Positions 57,050-64,000 of a stretch of DNA of 64,000 bases are shown here, piece by piece. The translations under genes were made by a program, and so were the position numbers. The notes under the pieces were generated by a model. It did no database searches. It saw only the letters and a program-made list of their open reading frames with translations, and was not told the origin of the DNA. Source of the stretch: Opitutaceae bacterium (GTDB taxonomy: Bacteria; Verrucomicrobiota; Verrucomicrobiia; Opitutales; Opitutaceae); contig JANQRT010000059.1 in NCBI GenBank assembly GCA_028284385.1, positions 163,788 to 227,787 of the forward strand, in the 5' to 3' direction. Positions within the stretch are counted from its first letter, which is position 1; each line of letters opens with the position of its first letter.

Positions 57050-57688
57050 CTATTTCTTGTGAAACTTCAGACTGCTTTCGGCTGCGGCGAGGAGTAGTTT
57101 GCCAGGGATGCGAAACTTGTAGTTGGGATCGACGTGGTGGAAACTGACATCCTTGCTTGGCGTAACCAGAAAAACGGACGACACCGGCAAGCGGTTCTTG
57201 TTTTTACCGCCCGAGGATTTTTCCAGATTAATGCCAAACGTTTTCAACTTGGCGATATTGGCTTGAGGCAATTCGAAGGAAATGCCAAAGGCATCGGAAG
57301 CTTCAAAATCGCTGTCCGAGTAAAGAGCGTAATTGAGAGTATGCTTCTCATCGGTTGTATTCAGCATTTCAGGAGAGTCTGGACTAATGGCCACGATTTG
57401 AAAACCCATCTCGATGAGATCGCTTTCGATTTCAGCTAGTTCTCTCAAGTGGGTGTTGCAATAGGGGCACCAGCTTCCGCGATAGAAGATGACCGCTGTA
57501 TGCTTGTTCCCAACAACGTCATGTAGGCTCACGTCGTTCCCTTTTTGATCTCTTAACTTCGCGTCAGGAACCTTGCTGCCGATCAGAATCGGGGTCACTT
57601 CATTAGCTTTTCGTGCGGAGAGAGTTGTGGTGAAAAGCGAGACTAGAAGAAGGCTTGCGAGAATTTTAAGAAATACGTTTTGTTTCAT
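57050..57688 (-). CDS. exported peroxiredoxin-like protein
   Basis: A 212-residue AhpC/TSA-family protein with a signal peptide (MKQNVFLKILASLLLVSLFTTTLSA-like; cut after residue 25). The thioredoxin fold has VIFYRGSWCPYCNTHLREL with the active CPYC pair. The family is a redox-active thiol group, with roles in peroxide reduction or disulfide exchange in the periplasm. The gene lies between the ANKH-like group and the polyamine operon, 68 bases from the VOC gene, and is probably transcribed on its own. Confidence 0.88.
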   Translation of the reverse strand: MKQNVFLKILASLLLVSLFTTTLSARKANEVTPILIGSKVPDAKLRDQKGNDVSLHDVVGNKHTAVIFYRGSWCPYCNTHLRELAEIESDLIEMGFQIVAISPDSPEMLNTTDEKHTLNYALYSDSDFEASDAFGISFELPQANIAKLKTFGINLEKSSGGKNKNRLPVSSVFLVTPSKDVSFHHVDPNYKFRIPGKLLLAAAESSLKFHKK

Positions 57689-57756
57689 TTTGCGGCTTTA
57701 TTTATGTGGTGATGGAATTGTAATGGGAGAACGAGCTGGCAGGGATTTCGATCGCG

Positions 57757-58131
57757 CTAGCTCGGCAGATTGCCAGTCAGCTCGATGACATGTCCATCGG
57801 GATCGTTCAGAAAAATCTGGGTAGCGCCGTCTGGTCTGCTTTTCGGTCCTCGAAATGAAATGTTTTTGCTTTCCAACCATTCTTGGGCTGTTTCCACATC
57901 TTCCAGCTCCAAGGCGAAATGACCGATCGGCCGATCTGGCACTGCTGGCTCATCATCCTGGATTATATGGAGTTCCTGATTGACGCCGATCCGCAGCCAG
58001 GCTCCAGGAAAGTTGAAATTCGGGCGAGGGATTGACTTAAGTCCGATAACGTCCTCGTAGAAGCGCACGCTTCTTTCGACATCCGCGACATGGATGGCCA
58101 CGTGGTTAAGTTCGGCAATTCTGTATTTCAT
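57757..58131 (-). CDS. VOC family protein (glyoxalase-like)
   Basis: A 124-residue single-module VOC protein. ELNHVAIHVADVERSVRFYEDVIGL is the usual start, DEPAVPDRPIGHFALELEDVE gives the second half, and the last part has LNDPDGHVIELTG with the metal-binding Glu. Such proteins act as glyoxalases, dioxygenases or resistance enzymes. It is the last gene of the polyamine operon and overlaps the agmatinase start region by four bases, so it is probably related to that pathway, but the reaction is unknown. Confidence 0.85.
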   Translation of the reverse strand: MKYRIAELNHVAIHVADVERSVRFYEDVIGLKSIPRPNFNFPGAWLRIGVNQELHIIQDDEPAVPDRPIGHFALELEDVETAQEWLESKNISFRGPKSRPDGATQIFLNDPDGHVIELTGNLPS

Positions 58132-59009
58132 AGAGCATCGCGTTTCTGGACCAGATCCATGAATTTGTAGACAAGCTTAGCAATAATAAAGTCAGAAGCA
58201 TGCCGCCCTGGGTTGGGAGCTAGCTCTACGAAGTCCGCGCCGAGAATTTTGCGGCCCCGCAACACGTTGGCCAGACCCTCGATTGCCTGGTACCAATTGA
58301 GGCCTCCAGGCTCAGGAGTGCCCGTTTCGGGAATCAAGGAAGGATCGAAAGCGTCCACGTCGAAAGTAATGAAAAGATTTTCCGGAAACTCCTCTGGCAG
58401 GATCGTATCCGGAAACCCACTGCGTTGAATCTCCTCCGCGTCTAAGTAGTTGAGGTTTCTCGATTCTCTCAGCTCCGCTTCTTCTTTTGCGATCGATCTC
58501 ACGCCGATTTGAAATATCGAAATATCCAGATCGAGGATACGCTTCATGACGCAGGCGTGACTGAATGGATCGTCACCGTAGTTTTCTCGCAGGTCGGCAT
58601 GGGCGTCAAACTGGACTACTCCAAATGGTTTCCCTAAATCGCGAACGGCTTTGACGGGTCCTAGAGTCATGGAATGTTCACCGCCGAGGAGGATGGGCAG
58701 CTTGTTCAAGGCTAGGCAATGAGCCGTGGCGAAACGTATTCGATCTATAACGTCAGACGCGATTCCATTGCAGTTGACGCTCGAGGTTGTATAAATGCCT
58801 GCTTCGCCGGGAACGTTTCCATCCAGATAGGCCTCGAGTTGAAGCGACGCCTTCAGTATCGCATTGGGCCCATTGGCGGTTCCGCCACCGTAGGAGACGC
58901 TTGCTTCCCAAGGAACTGGTATGATGTGGAATGCTGCCTCTTCGGGCGCTCGTGGGCTGAACTCGTCGGCATGGAAGTTTGGCGGATCGGCGTAGAAATC
59001 TGCGTTCAT
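58128..59009 (-). CDS. speB: agmatinase (ureohydrolase family)
   Basis: A 293-residue manganese enzyme that cleaves agmatine to putrescine and urea. The metal-binding segments are GGEHSMTLGPV near residue 110, FDAHADLRENY, and FDVDAFDPSLIPETGTPEPGG near residue 215. These fit agmatinase or an arginase-type enzyme; the neighbours that make spermidine support agmatinase. Its start is six bases from the decarboxylase stop, and its stop overlaps the VOC start by four. No arginine decarboxylase is in the operon. Confidence 0.93.
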   Translation of the reverse strand: MNADFYADPPNFHADEFSPRAPEEAAFHIIPVPWEASVSYGGGTANGPNAILKASLQLEAYLDGNVPGEAGIYTTSSVNCNGIASDVIDRIRFATAHCLALNKLPILLGGEHSMTLGPVKAVRDLGKPFGVVQFDAHADLRENYGDDPFSHACVMKRILDLDISIFQIGVRSIAKEEAELRESRNLNYLDAEEIQRSGFPDTILPEEFPENLFITFDVDAFDPSLIPETGTPEPGGLNWYQAIEGLANVLRGRKILGADFVELAPNPGRHASDFIIAKLVYKFMDLVQKRDAL

Positions 59010-59015
59010 GGATTG

Positions 59016-60179
59016 CTAGGAAAGTCGATGCTTATAATCTTCGTATCCAAATTCACGTACAATCGACAATGCTTTCGTTTCTGGATCCCAAGTGGCAATC
59101 GAGGGATGCTTGACGCCGTTGAACATAGTCGTCTTCACCATCGTATAGTGGGCCATGTCGAGGAAATACAAGCGATCTCCAACCGAAAGCCGGTCGTCAA
59201 AGGAATACTCGCCGAATATGTCTCCAGCCAGACAGGACATTCCACCCAATCGATAACGGTGCCCCTTTTCGCCCGGCTGGCTCGCTCCGTAAATCTCCGC
59301 TCGATAGGGCATTTCCAAAGTGTCTGGTAGATGACAGGTGGCCGAAGTATCCAAAATAGCGATATGACCTTCATTTTCAATTATGTCTAAAACGCTAGTC
59401 GCAAGCACTCCAGTATTTAAGGCAATCGCTTCCCCGGGTTCCAGGTAGACATCCAGGTTCGAATGTCTTTTTCTGAAATCGGTTAAAATGTCTGTGAGCT
59501 GCCTGCGATCGTAATGTGGACTGGTTATGTGATGTCCGCCTCCGAAATTCACCCATTTCAAGTCTTTGAACAGATCACCGAACTGCTCCTCGAATTTCTG
59601 AAGTGTTCTAGAAAGTGTATCCGAATTTTGCTCACACATAGTGTGGAAATGGAGTCCATCAATGCCCGTTAAATCCTGATTCGCGAGCTGGCTTCTACGA
59701 ATTCCGAGGCGCGAACCTGGTGAACACGGATCGTATAAAGCGACCTCGACTTCTGAATACTCAGGGTTAACGCGCAAGCCACACGAAACATGGGGCGCTT
59801 CACTCTGAATCTTTCCTTTGAAACGATTCCATTGCTCGAGAGAATTAAACGAAATGTGATCGGCGATAGGAAGAATTTCGGCTAGATCCGCTTCTGAGTA
59901 GGCGGGAGCGTAAACGTGTATTTCCTTCCCGAAGAACTCTTTCCCCAGCCTGGCTTCATAGAGCCCGCTTGCGCAAATACCTTTTAAATAACGACTTATT
60001 AACGGAAAAACGCTGTGCATGGCAAAGCCTTTTAGGGCGCAGAGAATATGGCATCCTGTTTCTTCCTGCACGGATGCGAGGACTTCTAAGTTTCTTTCTA
60101 GTCGCGATAAATCCACTACAAAGCAGGGTGTTGGCAGATCTTTAGGAAGATCCGGATTGTAGTGGATTATGTGATTCAT
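59016..60179 (-). CDS. nspC: carboxynorspermidine decarboxylase
   Basis: A 387-residue PLP decarboxylase of the alanine racemase fold. TPCFVVDLSRLERNLEVL opens the protein, CALKGFAMHSVFP holds the PLP Lys, and the middle GLRVNPEYSEVEVALYDPCSPGSRLG stretch is a clear mark of NspC. The C-terminal SCLAGDIFGEYSF carries the catalytic Cys. It converts carboxynorspermidine or carboxyspermidine to norspermidine or spermidine. It lies six bases after the dehydrogenase gene, in the same operon. Confidence 0.94.
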   Translation of the reverse strand: MNHIIHYNPDLPKDLPTPCFVVDLSRLERNLEVLASVQEETGCHILCALKGFAMHSVFPLISRYLKGICASGLYEARLGKEFFGKEIHVYAPAYSEADLAEILPIADHISFNSLEQWNRFKGKIQSEAPHVSCGLRVNPEYSEVEVALYDPCSPGSRLGIRRSQLANQDLTGIDGLHFHTMCEQNSDTLSRTLQKFEEQFGDLFKDLKWVNFGGGHHITSPHYDRRQLTDILTDFRKRHSNLDVYLEPGEAIALNTGVLATSVLDIIENEGHIAILDTSATCHLPDTLEMPYRAEIYGASQPGEKGHRYRLGGMSCLAGDIFGEYSFDDRLSVGDRLYFLDMAHYTMVKTTMFNGVKHPSIATWDPETKALSIVREFGYEDYKHRLS

Positions 60180-60185
60180 GACTGC

Positions 60186-61391
60186 TTACTCAACAAGGCA
60201 GTTTGGCTTGTCGTTTAGCCAAGTTTCCGTCCATGGCAGACCGTGAATATTGAGCTGCTCCATGAAAGGGTCGGGATCGAATTGTTCGACATTAAACACT
60301 CCATGACCACGCCATTTTTCCGTTAGGATCATCATGGCTCCGATCATGGCCGGGACACCGGTCGTGTATGAAACGGCCTGGGAGTTCACTTCTTCGAAGC
60401 ACTTCTGATGATCGCAAATATTGTAGATGTAGTAGTGTTTCCTTTCGCCGTCTTTTTGGCCGTCGATAATACAACCGATGCAGGTTCGACCCTTGGTCGA
60501 TTTTCCGAGAGATCCGGGATCCGGGAGAACGGCCTTCAGAAATTGAAGGGGTATAATCTCCTGCCCCCCATAGTTAACCGGATCGATTCGCGTCATGCCC
60601 ACGTTTTCCAAAACGTTCAAATGGGTGAGGTATTGCTCGGAAAACGTCATCCAAAAGCGCATACGCCTTATGCCAGGAATGTGCTTCGCCAATGACTCCA
60701 TCTCTTCGTGGTACATGAGATAGATCTCTTTCGGCCCAATGCCTTCCGGAAAATCGAAGCTGCGATGCACTTGAAGCGGTGGCTTTTCCTTCCATTCGCC
60801 TTCCTGATAGTAGCGACCGTTTGCCGTCACTTCCCGAATGTTGATTTCAGGATTGAAATTGGTGGCGAAAGGATGTCCGTGGTCGCCAGCATTGCAGTCC
60901 AGTATGTCGAGGGTGTCGATTTGGTCGAAATGATGTTTGTTGGCGTAAGCGATGAAGATATTCGTCACTCCAGGATCGAACCCGCTTCCCAGCAAAGCCA
61001 TGATGCCCGCTTCCTTGAAACGGTCATGGTAATCCCATTGCCAACTGTATTCGAACTTGGCGACATCCTTCGGTTCGTAGTTCGCCGTATCCAAATAATC
61101 GACACCGGTTTCCAGACAGGCATCCATGATGGCCAAGTCCTGGTAGGGGAGAGCTACATTGATGACCAGGCTAGGCTTGAAGTCGCGAATAAGCGCGGCG
61201 GTTTCTTTCGAGGAGTCGGCGTCGATTCGAGCCGTCGAGATTTCCCGATCCAGTTCGGAGGCGATGGCGTCGCATTTTTCTAGAGTTCGGCTGGCTAGGC
61301 AGATTTCCGAGAAAACGTTGGGCAGACTGGCGCACTTGTGAACCACGACGCGGCCTACGCCGCCGGCTCCGATTATCAATACTTTGCTCAT
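60186..61391 (-). CDS. carboxynorspermidine/carboxyspermidine dehydrogenase
   Basis: A 401-residue oxidoreductase of the saccharopine dehydrogenase family (Lys1-like). VLIIGAGGVGRVVVHKCA is the NAD(P)-binding loop, and DVDYLDTANYEP-like and NIFIAYANKHHFDQIDT segments follow. It joins putrescine or diaminopropane to aspartate semialdehyde, giving a carboxylated triamine that the next gene decarboxylates. It is the first gene of the operon. The region between 61392 and 61669 is free of genes and should hold its promoter. Carboxynorspermidine synthase is the usual name. Confidence 0.92.
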   Translation of the reverse strand: MSKVLIIGAGGVGRVVVHKCASLPNVFSEICLASRTLEKCDAIASELDREISTARIDADSSKETAALIRDFKPSLVINVALPYQDLAIMDACLETGVDYLDTANYEPKDVAKFEYSWQWDYHDRFKEAGIMALLGSGFDPGVTNIFIAYANKHHFDQIDTLDILDCNAGDHGHPFATNFNPEINIREVTANGRYYQEGEWKEKPPLQVHRSFDFPEGIGPKEIYLMYHEEMESLAKHIPGIRRMRFWMTFSEQYLTHLNVLENVGMTRIDPVNYGGQEIIPLQFLKAVLPDPGSLGKSTKGRTCIGCIIDGQKDGERKHYYIYNICDHQKCFEEVNSQAVSYTTGVPAMIGAMMILTEKWRGHGVFNVEQFDPDPFMEQLNIHGLPWTETWLNDKPNCLVE

Positions 61392-61675
61392 GGGAGAATA
61401 AGGATGCGAAGAATCGAGGAGACGTTATGTGTTCAATAAAGCCTATCAAGCGCAATGTGACCTGTATTTCCTGCCTCATATCCCCACTGGGGACTGCGCG
61501 TATTTTCCGCAAGCGAATGGTCCATTTCCTCTATGTTTTCGAAATTCTTTAGAGGAATAAAGAGATCTGTTTGTTAAAACGCTCTATTTATTTCAACCCC
61601 CTATTTCTGCTAGAATTCCTCTTTCAAAAGGTCGTAATTCCCAATCGATAACTAACTCAAAACAAAGGAATGCCC

Positions 61676-61894
61676 ATGGACTTCCCGCCTGTACAAAATA
61701 TGGTGTCGGCTACGTTCAACCAGCTATTCGAAAATAAAGAGTATCCGTTGAACGGGCCCCAGGCTCCGCAACCGGCAAGCGACAGCTCCGGCACAGGTTC
61801 CAATTCCAGCGAAGGATCTGGACCCCAAGCTGCCGTCACCACTGCGAATTCAAATCCTAGTAACATAGGAACGGTCCTTAACGCGGAAGCCTAG
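61676..61894 (+). CDS. small Ser/Gly/Pro-rich protein, unrecognised
   Basis: A 72-residue ORF with AAGGA six bases before the ATG at 61676; an ATG two codons upstream (61670) overlaps that site and is less likely. The middle is Pro, Ser and Gly rich with low complexity; there is no signal peptide. Two stacked terminators follow, the first overlapping the stop codon, which suggests a strong, single-gene transcript. No family is known to me. Confidence 0.6.
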   Translation: MDFPPVQNMVSATFNQLFENKEYPLNGPQAPQPASDSSGTGSNSSEGSGPQAAVTTANSNPSNIGTVLNAEA

Positions 61895-61915
61895 GCTCCC
61901 CCGCGTTATCTTTTT
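61879..61915 (+). terminator. first terminator after the small protein
   Basis: TAACGCGG (61879-61886) pairs with CCGCGTTA (61901-61908), followed by TCTTTTTA. The left arm overlaps the last codons of the small gene. Confidence 0.75.
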
Positions 61916-61922
61916 AAATGCC

Positions 61923-61953
61923 AAAGGCCGCCGTACTGAACGGCGGCCTTTTT
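61923..61953 (+). terminator. second terminator after the small protein
   Basis: A perfect 12-bp stem, AAAGGCCGCCGT (61923-61934) with its complement at 61940-61951, loop of five bases, and five T at 61949-61953. Confidence 0.9.
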
Positions 61954-61997
61954 GGGTTTAAGAGACTTTCAAAAGAAGAAAGCGAAGAAAAATAATT

Positions 61998-62078
61998 TCC
62001 AAACCATTCGAGCGCGTCCGGAGGCCGCACTTCACCTACAATCACAGGGTGGATCGCGGCCTCCGGACGCGATTTGGA
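61998..62078. repeat. long inverted repeat, possible terminator or REP-like element
   Basis: CGCGTCCGGAGGCCGC (62013-62028) is exactly complementary to 62056-62071. TCCAAA (61998-62003) and TTTGGA (62073-62078) close it on the outside, and CACC with GGTG pair on the inside. On the minus strand the structure is followed by AATTATTTTTCTTC, so it could end the giant gene that stops at 62145. Its GC-rich palindromic core also resembles REP-type dispersed repeats. Confidence 0.65.
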
Positions 62079-62144
62079 TCAATTAAAACAGACAATACGA
62101 TAAATTGACCAATCTCAAACCCTACTTCGCTTCCTTGGCCAATT

Positions 62145-64000
62145 CTACTGATCGTAGATCGCGAATACTTCTACTACCGCTATGCCTTCGCGGCCTTGAG
62201 TGTCACTCACGAACACCGCATAGTTTCTACCTGGCTGTAGTTCCGCAATGGATGCCGCGTCAGCGCTGCCTGGAGCCAATACTCGAGCGCCAATCTGCGG
62301 AGCTATCGTGGAGATTTCAGCCGCGTTCGGACCATCCTCCCAATTATCGTTGCTAGCCGAGTCGATAAACTGTCCAGCGAACACGTCGAAAATGGAGATT
62401 TGAGGATCGGGAATCGGATTGGACACATCGCCCGCGATTCCAGGTCCAACGGCTTGAGCGAGGACCTTTAATGGGAATTCGCCGTTTACGCTAAATCCGG
62501 CAATCATCGTTTTTTCGTCTGCTCCAACAACGGCTCGCGTTGAAATGTTCATCAATCTCGATTCAGGAGAGCCGCCGAAAGTGAAGGTTTCGTCGAACGC
62601 CTCGACCAGGCCAACGCCACTTCCACCGGCTTCGTCTTCGACGAACAAGGCATAGGTACCCGGAGCCAAGCTCAGCTTAACTCCCGCATCGTTCGGATGG
62701 AGTAGCGGATCCGCTCCAACGCGATCGAAGGAGTTTTCAAGTCCTGGGATATCGGCATTGTCTTCCCAGCTGTTATTCGTGGCGATGAAGGCTCCTTGAT
62801 TAGAGCTGAATACGGAAATTCTGGGATTGGGTAGCACGCCCGAAACACCATCTCTGATTTGGATAGTGGGACCTGAGGCTCTTAGAATGACATCCAGATT
62901 CTCAGTGCCGCCTACGACGAAGCCTGCTATCATCACTTCTTCTCCGGCTCCCACGAATCCGCGCGTGGAAATATTGACCAAGCTGGTAATTAGCTCTGCT
63001 ACTTCGTTTACGCCATTAATGGTAATTCTCAGAGTAGCTGTGGCTAGTCCTCCGTTGCCGTCCGAAACCTGGTAGGTCACTGTATTCACCAAAGACTGAC
63101 CGAGGTTTAGCGATATCACTTGCGGGTCATTGTTATCCAAAGTGAACGCGAAGTTGCCGTTGTCTGAAACGGTGATCGCTCCATGGTCGGTTAAGACGGC
63201 CGCGCCGACGTTGGACAGCTCGCCATTCACTTGAGTTACCGTAAGGACGTCATCCGGATTGGCATCCGTGTCATTAGACAAAACATTACCAGCCACGCTA
63301 GACTGGCCCTCGTCGATGTCGGCATTGTCATCGATGCCAACTGGAGTGGCGTTTACGCCGCTAATGGCTGTCGCGTTGAAAACCGGACTCCATTCGAGAG
63401 GATAGATGTCGAAAAGCATGGCCTGGGCCTGGATGCCGTAGTTCCCTTCGGCTGAAGGAGCGAAGTTGAAGGTATTCGCAATTTGGTGATTGCTAGTGGT
63501 GATGATTCCGTCGGTCAGCGCCTCGACGTTGTTCAAGCTGATGTTGTCGATGTACCAGCCAGTGGTATCGGCTGCTGCTGTTACAAATCCGGTTCCGCCA
63601 GTATGTGTCCAAGCGAAGCGAATACGAACCGTACGATCCACGTAATCTACCAGGCTGGCCGCCCTTGCCGTAAATACGGTTTCATCGAAAAAGCCTCCCT
63701 GGCCTTGGGGGATTAAGCCTTGCTGCGAATAAACATCCAGCCAGTTGACTCCGCCATCGATCGAGACCTGTACCTTGGCAAACTGGGTGTCGGTTCCAAT
63801 GCGGAACATGCTGTCGAAATTAATAGTTCCATTGGCACCCACTTTGAAGATTTGCGGCAATACGAAGAAATCCGTTGTACCCAGGCTGCCTGATCCCAAG
63901 TGGAAGGACGAGTTTCCTTCGGTCGAAAAAGTGTTGTCGATCAGACTGTAATCTCCAGAAGTTTTCGATGCAATGCCAGCTAGACCAGTCTCGGCGCCCT
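62145..64000 (-). CDS. C-terminal part of a giant secreted protein with VCBS and tandem C-terminal domains (cut by window edge)
   Basis: The frame runs open to the end of the window, so the true start lies outside; 618 residues are visible. The first visible part is a jelly-roll/MAM-like region (WLDVYSQQGLIPQGQGGFF, GWYIDNISLNNVEAL). It is followed by a VCBS/cadherin-like domain (DDNADIDEGQSSVAGNVL, LSNDTDANPDDVL, TYQVSDGNGGLATATL). The last 280 residues are two copies of the tandem domain also found at the end of the subtilase at 36140, with NISTRGFV, AGFVVGGTE and RASGPT in the first (near 62985-62600), and NISTRAVV, AGFSVNGEFP and QAVGPG in the second (near 62570-62148). Such proteins are surface-exposed or secreted. 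Confidence 0.88.
   Translation of the reverse strand, partial: GAETGLAGIASKTSGDYSLIDNTFSTEGNSSFHLGSGSLGTTDFFVLPQIFKVGANGTINFDSMFRIGTDTQFAKVQVSIDGGVNWLDVYSQQGLIPQGQGGFFDETVFTARAASLVDYVDRTVRIRFAWTHTGGTGFVTAAADTTGWYIDNISLNNVEALTDGIITTSNHQIANTFNFAPSAEGNYGIQAQAMLFDIYPLEWSPVFNATAISGVNATPVGIDDNADIDEGQSSVAGNVLSNDTDANPDDVLTVTQVNGELSNVGAAVLTDHGAITVSDNGNFAFTLDNNDPQVISLNLGQSLVNTVTYQVSDGNGGLATATLRITINGVNEVAELITSLVNISTRGFVGAGEEVMIAGFVVGGTENLDVILRASGPTIQIRDGVSGVLPNPRISVFSSNQGAFIATNNSWEDNADIPGLENSFDRVGADPLLHPNDAGVKLSLAPGTYALFVEDEAGGSGVGLVEAFDETFTFGGSPESRLMNISTRAVVGADEKTMIAGFSVNGEFPLKVLAQAVGPGIAGDVSNPIPDPQISIFDVFAGQFIDSASNDNWEDGPNAAEISTIAPQIGARVLAPGSADAASIAELQPGRNYAVFVSDTQGREGIAVVEVFAIYDQ

Overview
The window looks like a chromosome segment of a free-living, probably aquatic member of the Verrucomicrobiota, class Opitutae. 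I infer this from the mix of genes: a formylglycine sulfatase with a ThuA-like protein and a Tat-exported aldo/keto reductase, a prepilin-like protein, very large secreted proteins that share a C-terminal tandem domain, an mcsA-mcsB-clpC operon outside the Firmicutes, and few strong Shine-Dalgarno sequences. The genus cannot be named from sequence alone. G+C content looks close to 50 percent and even along the window. I see no rRNA, tRNA, CRISPR array, prophage or transposase.

Layout. 1-6.5 kb: the tail of a membrane protein, a GlcD-like FAD oxidase, a phosphoserine aminotransferase-like enzyme, surE, and the classic rpsO-pnp pair with a terminator hairpin and a structured leader between the two genes. 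6.7-8.7 kb: three response regulators with no kinase beside them. 9-14.9 kb: a divergent secreted subtilase-like protein, a DUF445 membrane protein, a DnaQ-type exonuclease, an esterase and an HDOD protein. 15-21.2 kb: a fumarylacetoacetate hydrolase-family enzyme, full-length purL, a TetR regulator and a small EF-hand protein. 21.3-25.7 kb: a ketodeoxygluconate module (kinase, aldolase, IclR regulator, secreted lactonase-like protein) with a perfect 14-bp inverted repeat as likely operator, then a flavin reductase-like protein. 25.7-30.3 kb: gcvP, an intergenic palindromic repeat, nth and a prepilin-like protein. 30.7-36 kb: a branched-chain aminotransferase and mcsA-mcsB-clpC. 36.1-43.7 kb: a 1388-residue subtilase, then obgE, a lone MshEN-like protein and a GspE/PilB ATPase.

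43.7-48 kb is a minus-strand run of six genes: two lipoproteins, a small membrane protein, a GNAT acetyltransferase, an AlkB-type dioxygenase and a methyltransferase. 48.1-51.9 kb is the sulfatase/ThuA/aldo-keto reductase cassette. 51.9-55.4 kb is a tight three-gene module (DUF2868 membrane protein, DUF3482 GTPase, YpsA-like protein) with no well-defined function. 55.5-57.7 kb holds an ANKH-like membrane transporter, a tiny ORF and an exported peroxiredoxin-like protein. 57.7-61.4 kb is a polyamine operon (carboxy(nor)spermidine dehydrogenase, its decarboxylase, agmatinase, a VOC protein). The window ends with a small Ser/Gly-rich protein, two stacked terminators, a long inverted repeat and the C-terminal part of a giant secreted VCBS protein.

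The best candidates for something undescribed are the C-terminal tandem domain shared by the two giant secreted proteins, the DUF2868/DUF3482/YpsA-like module, and the subtilase-like protein with Glu where the catalytic Asp is expected.
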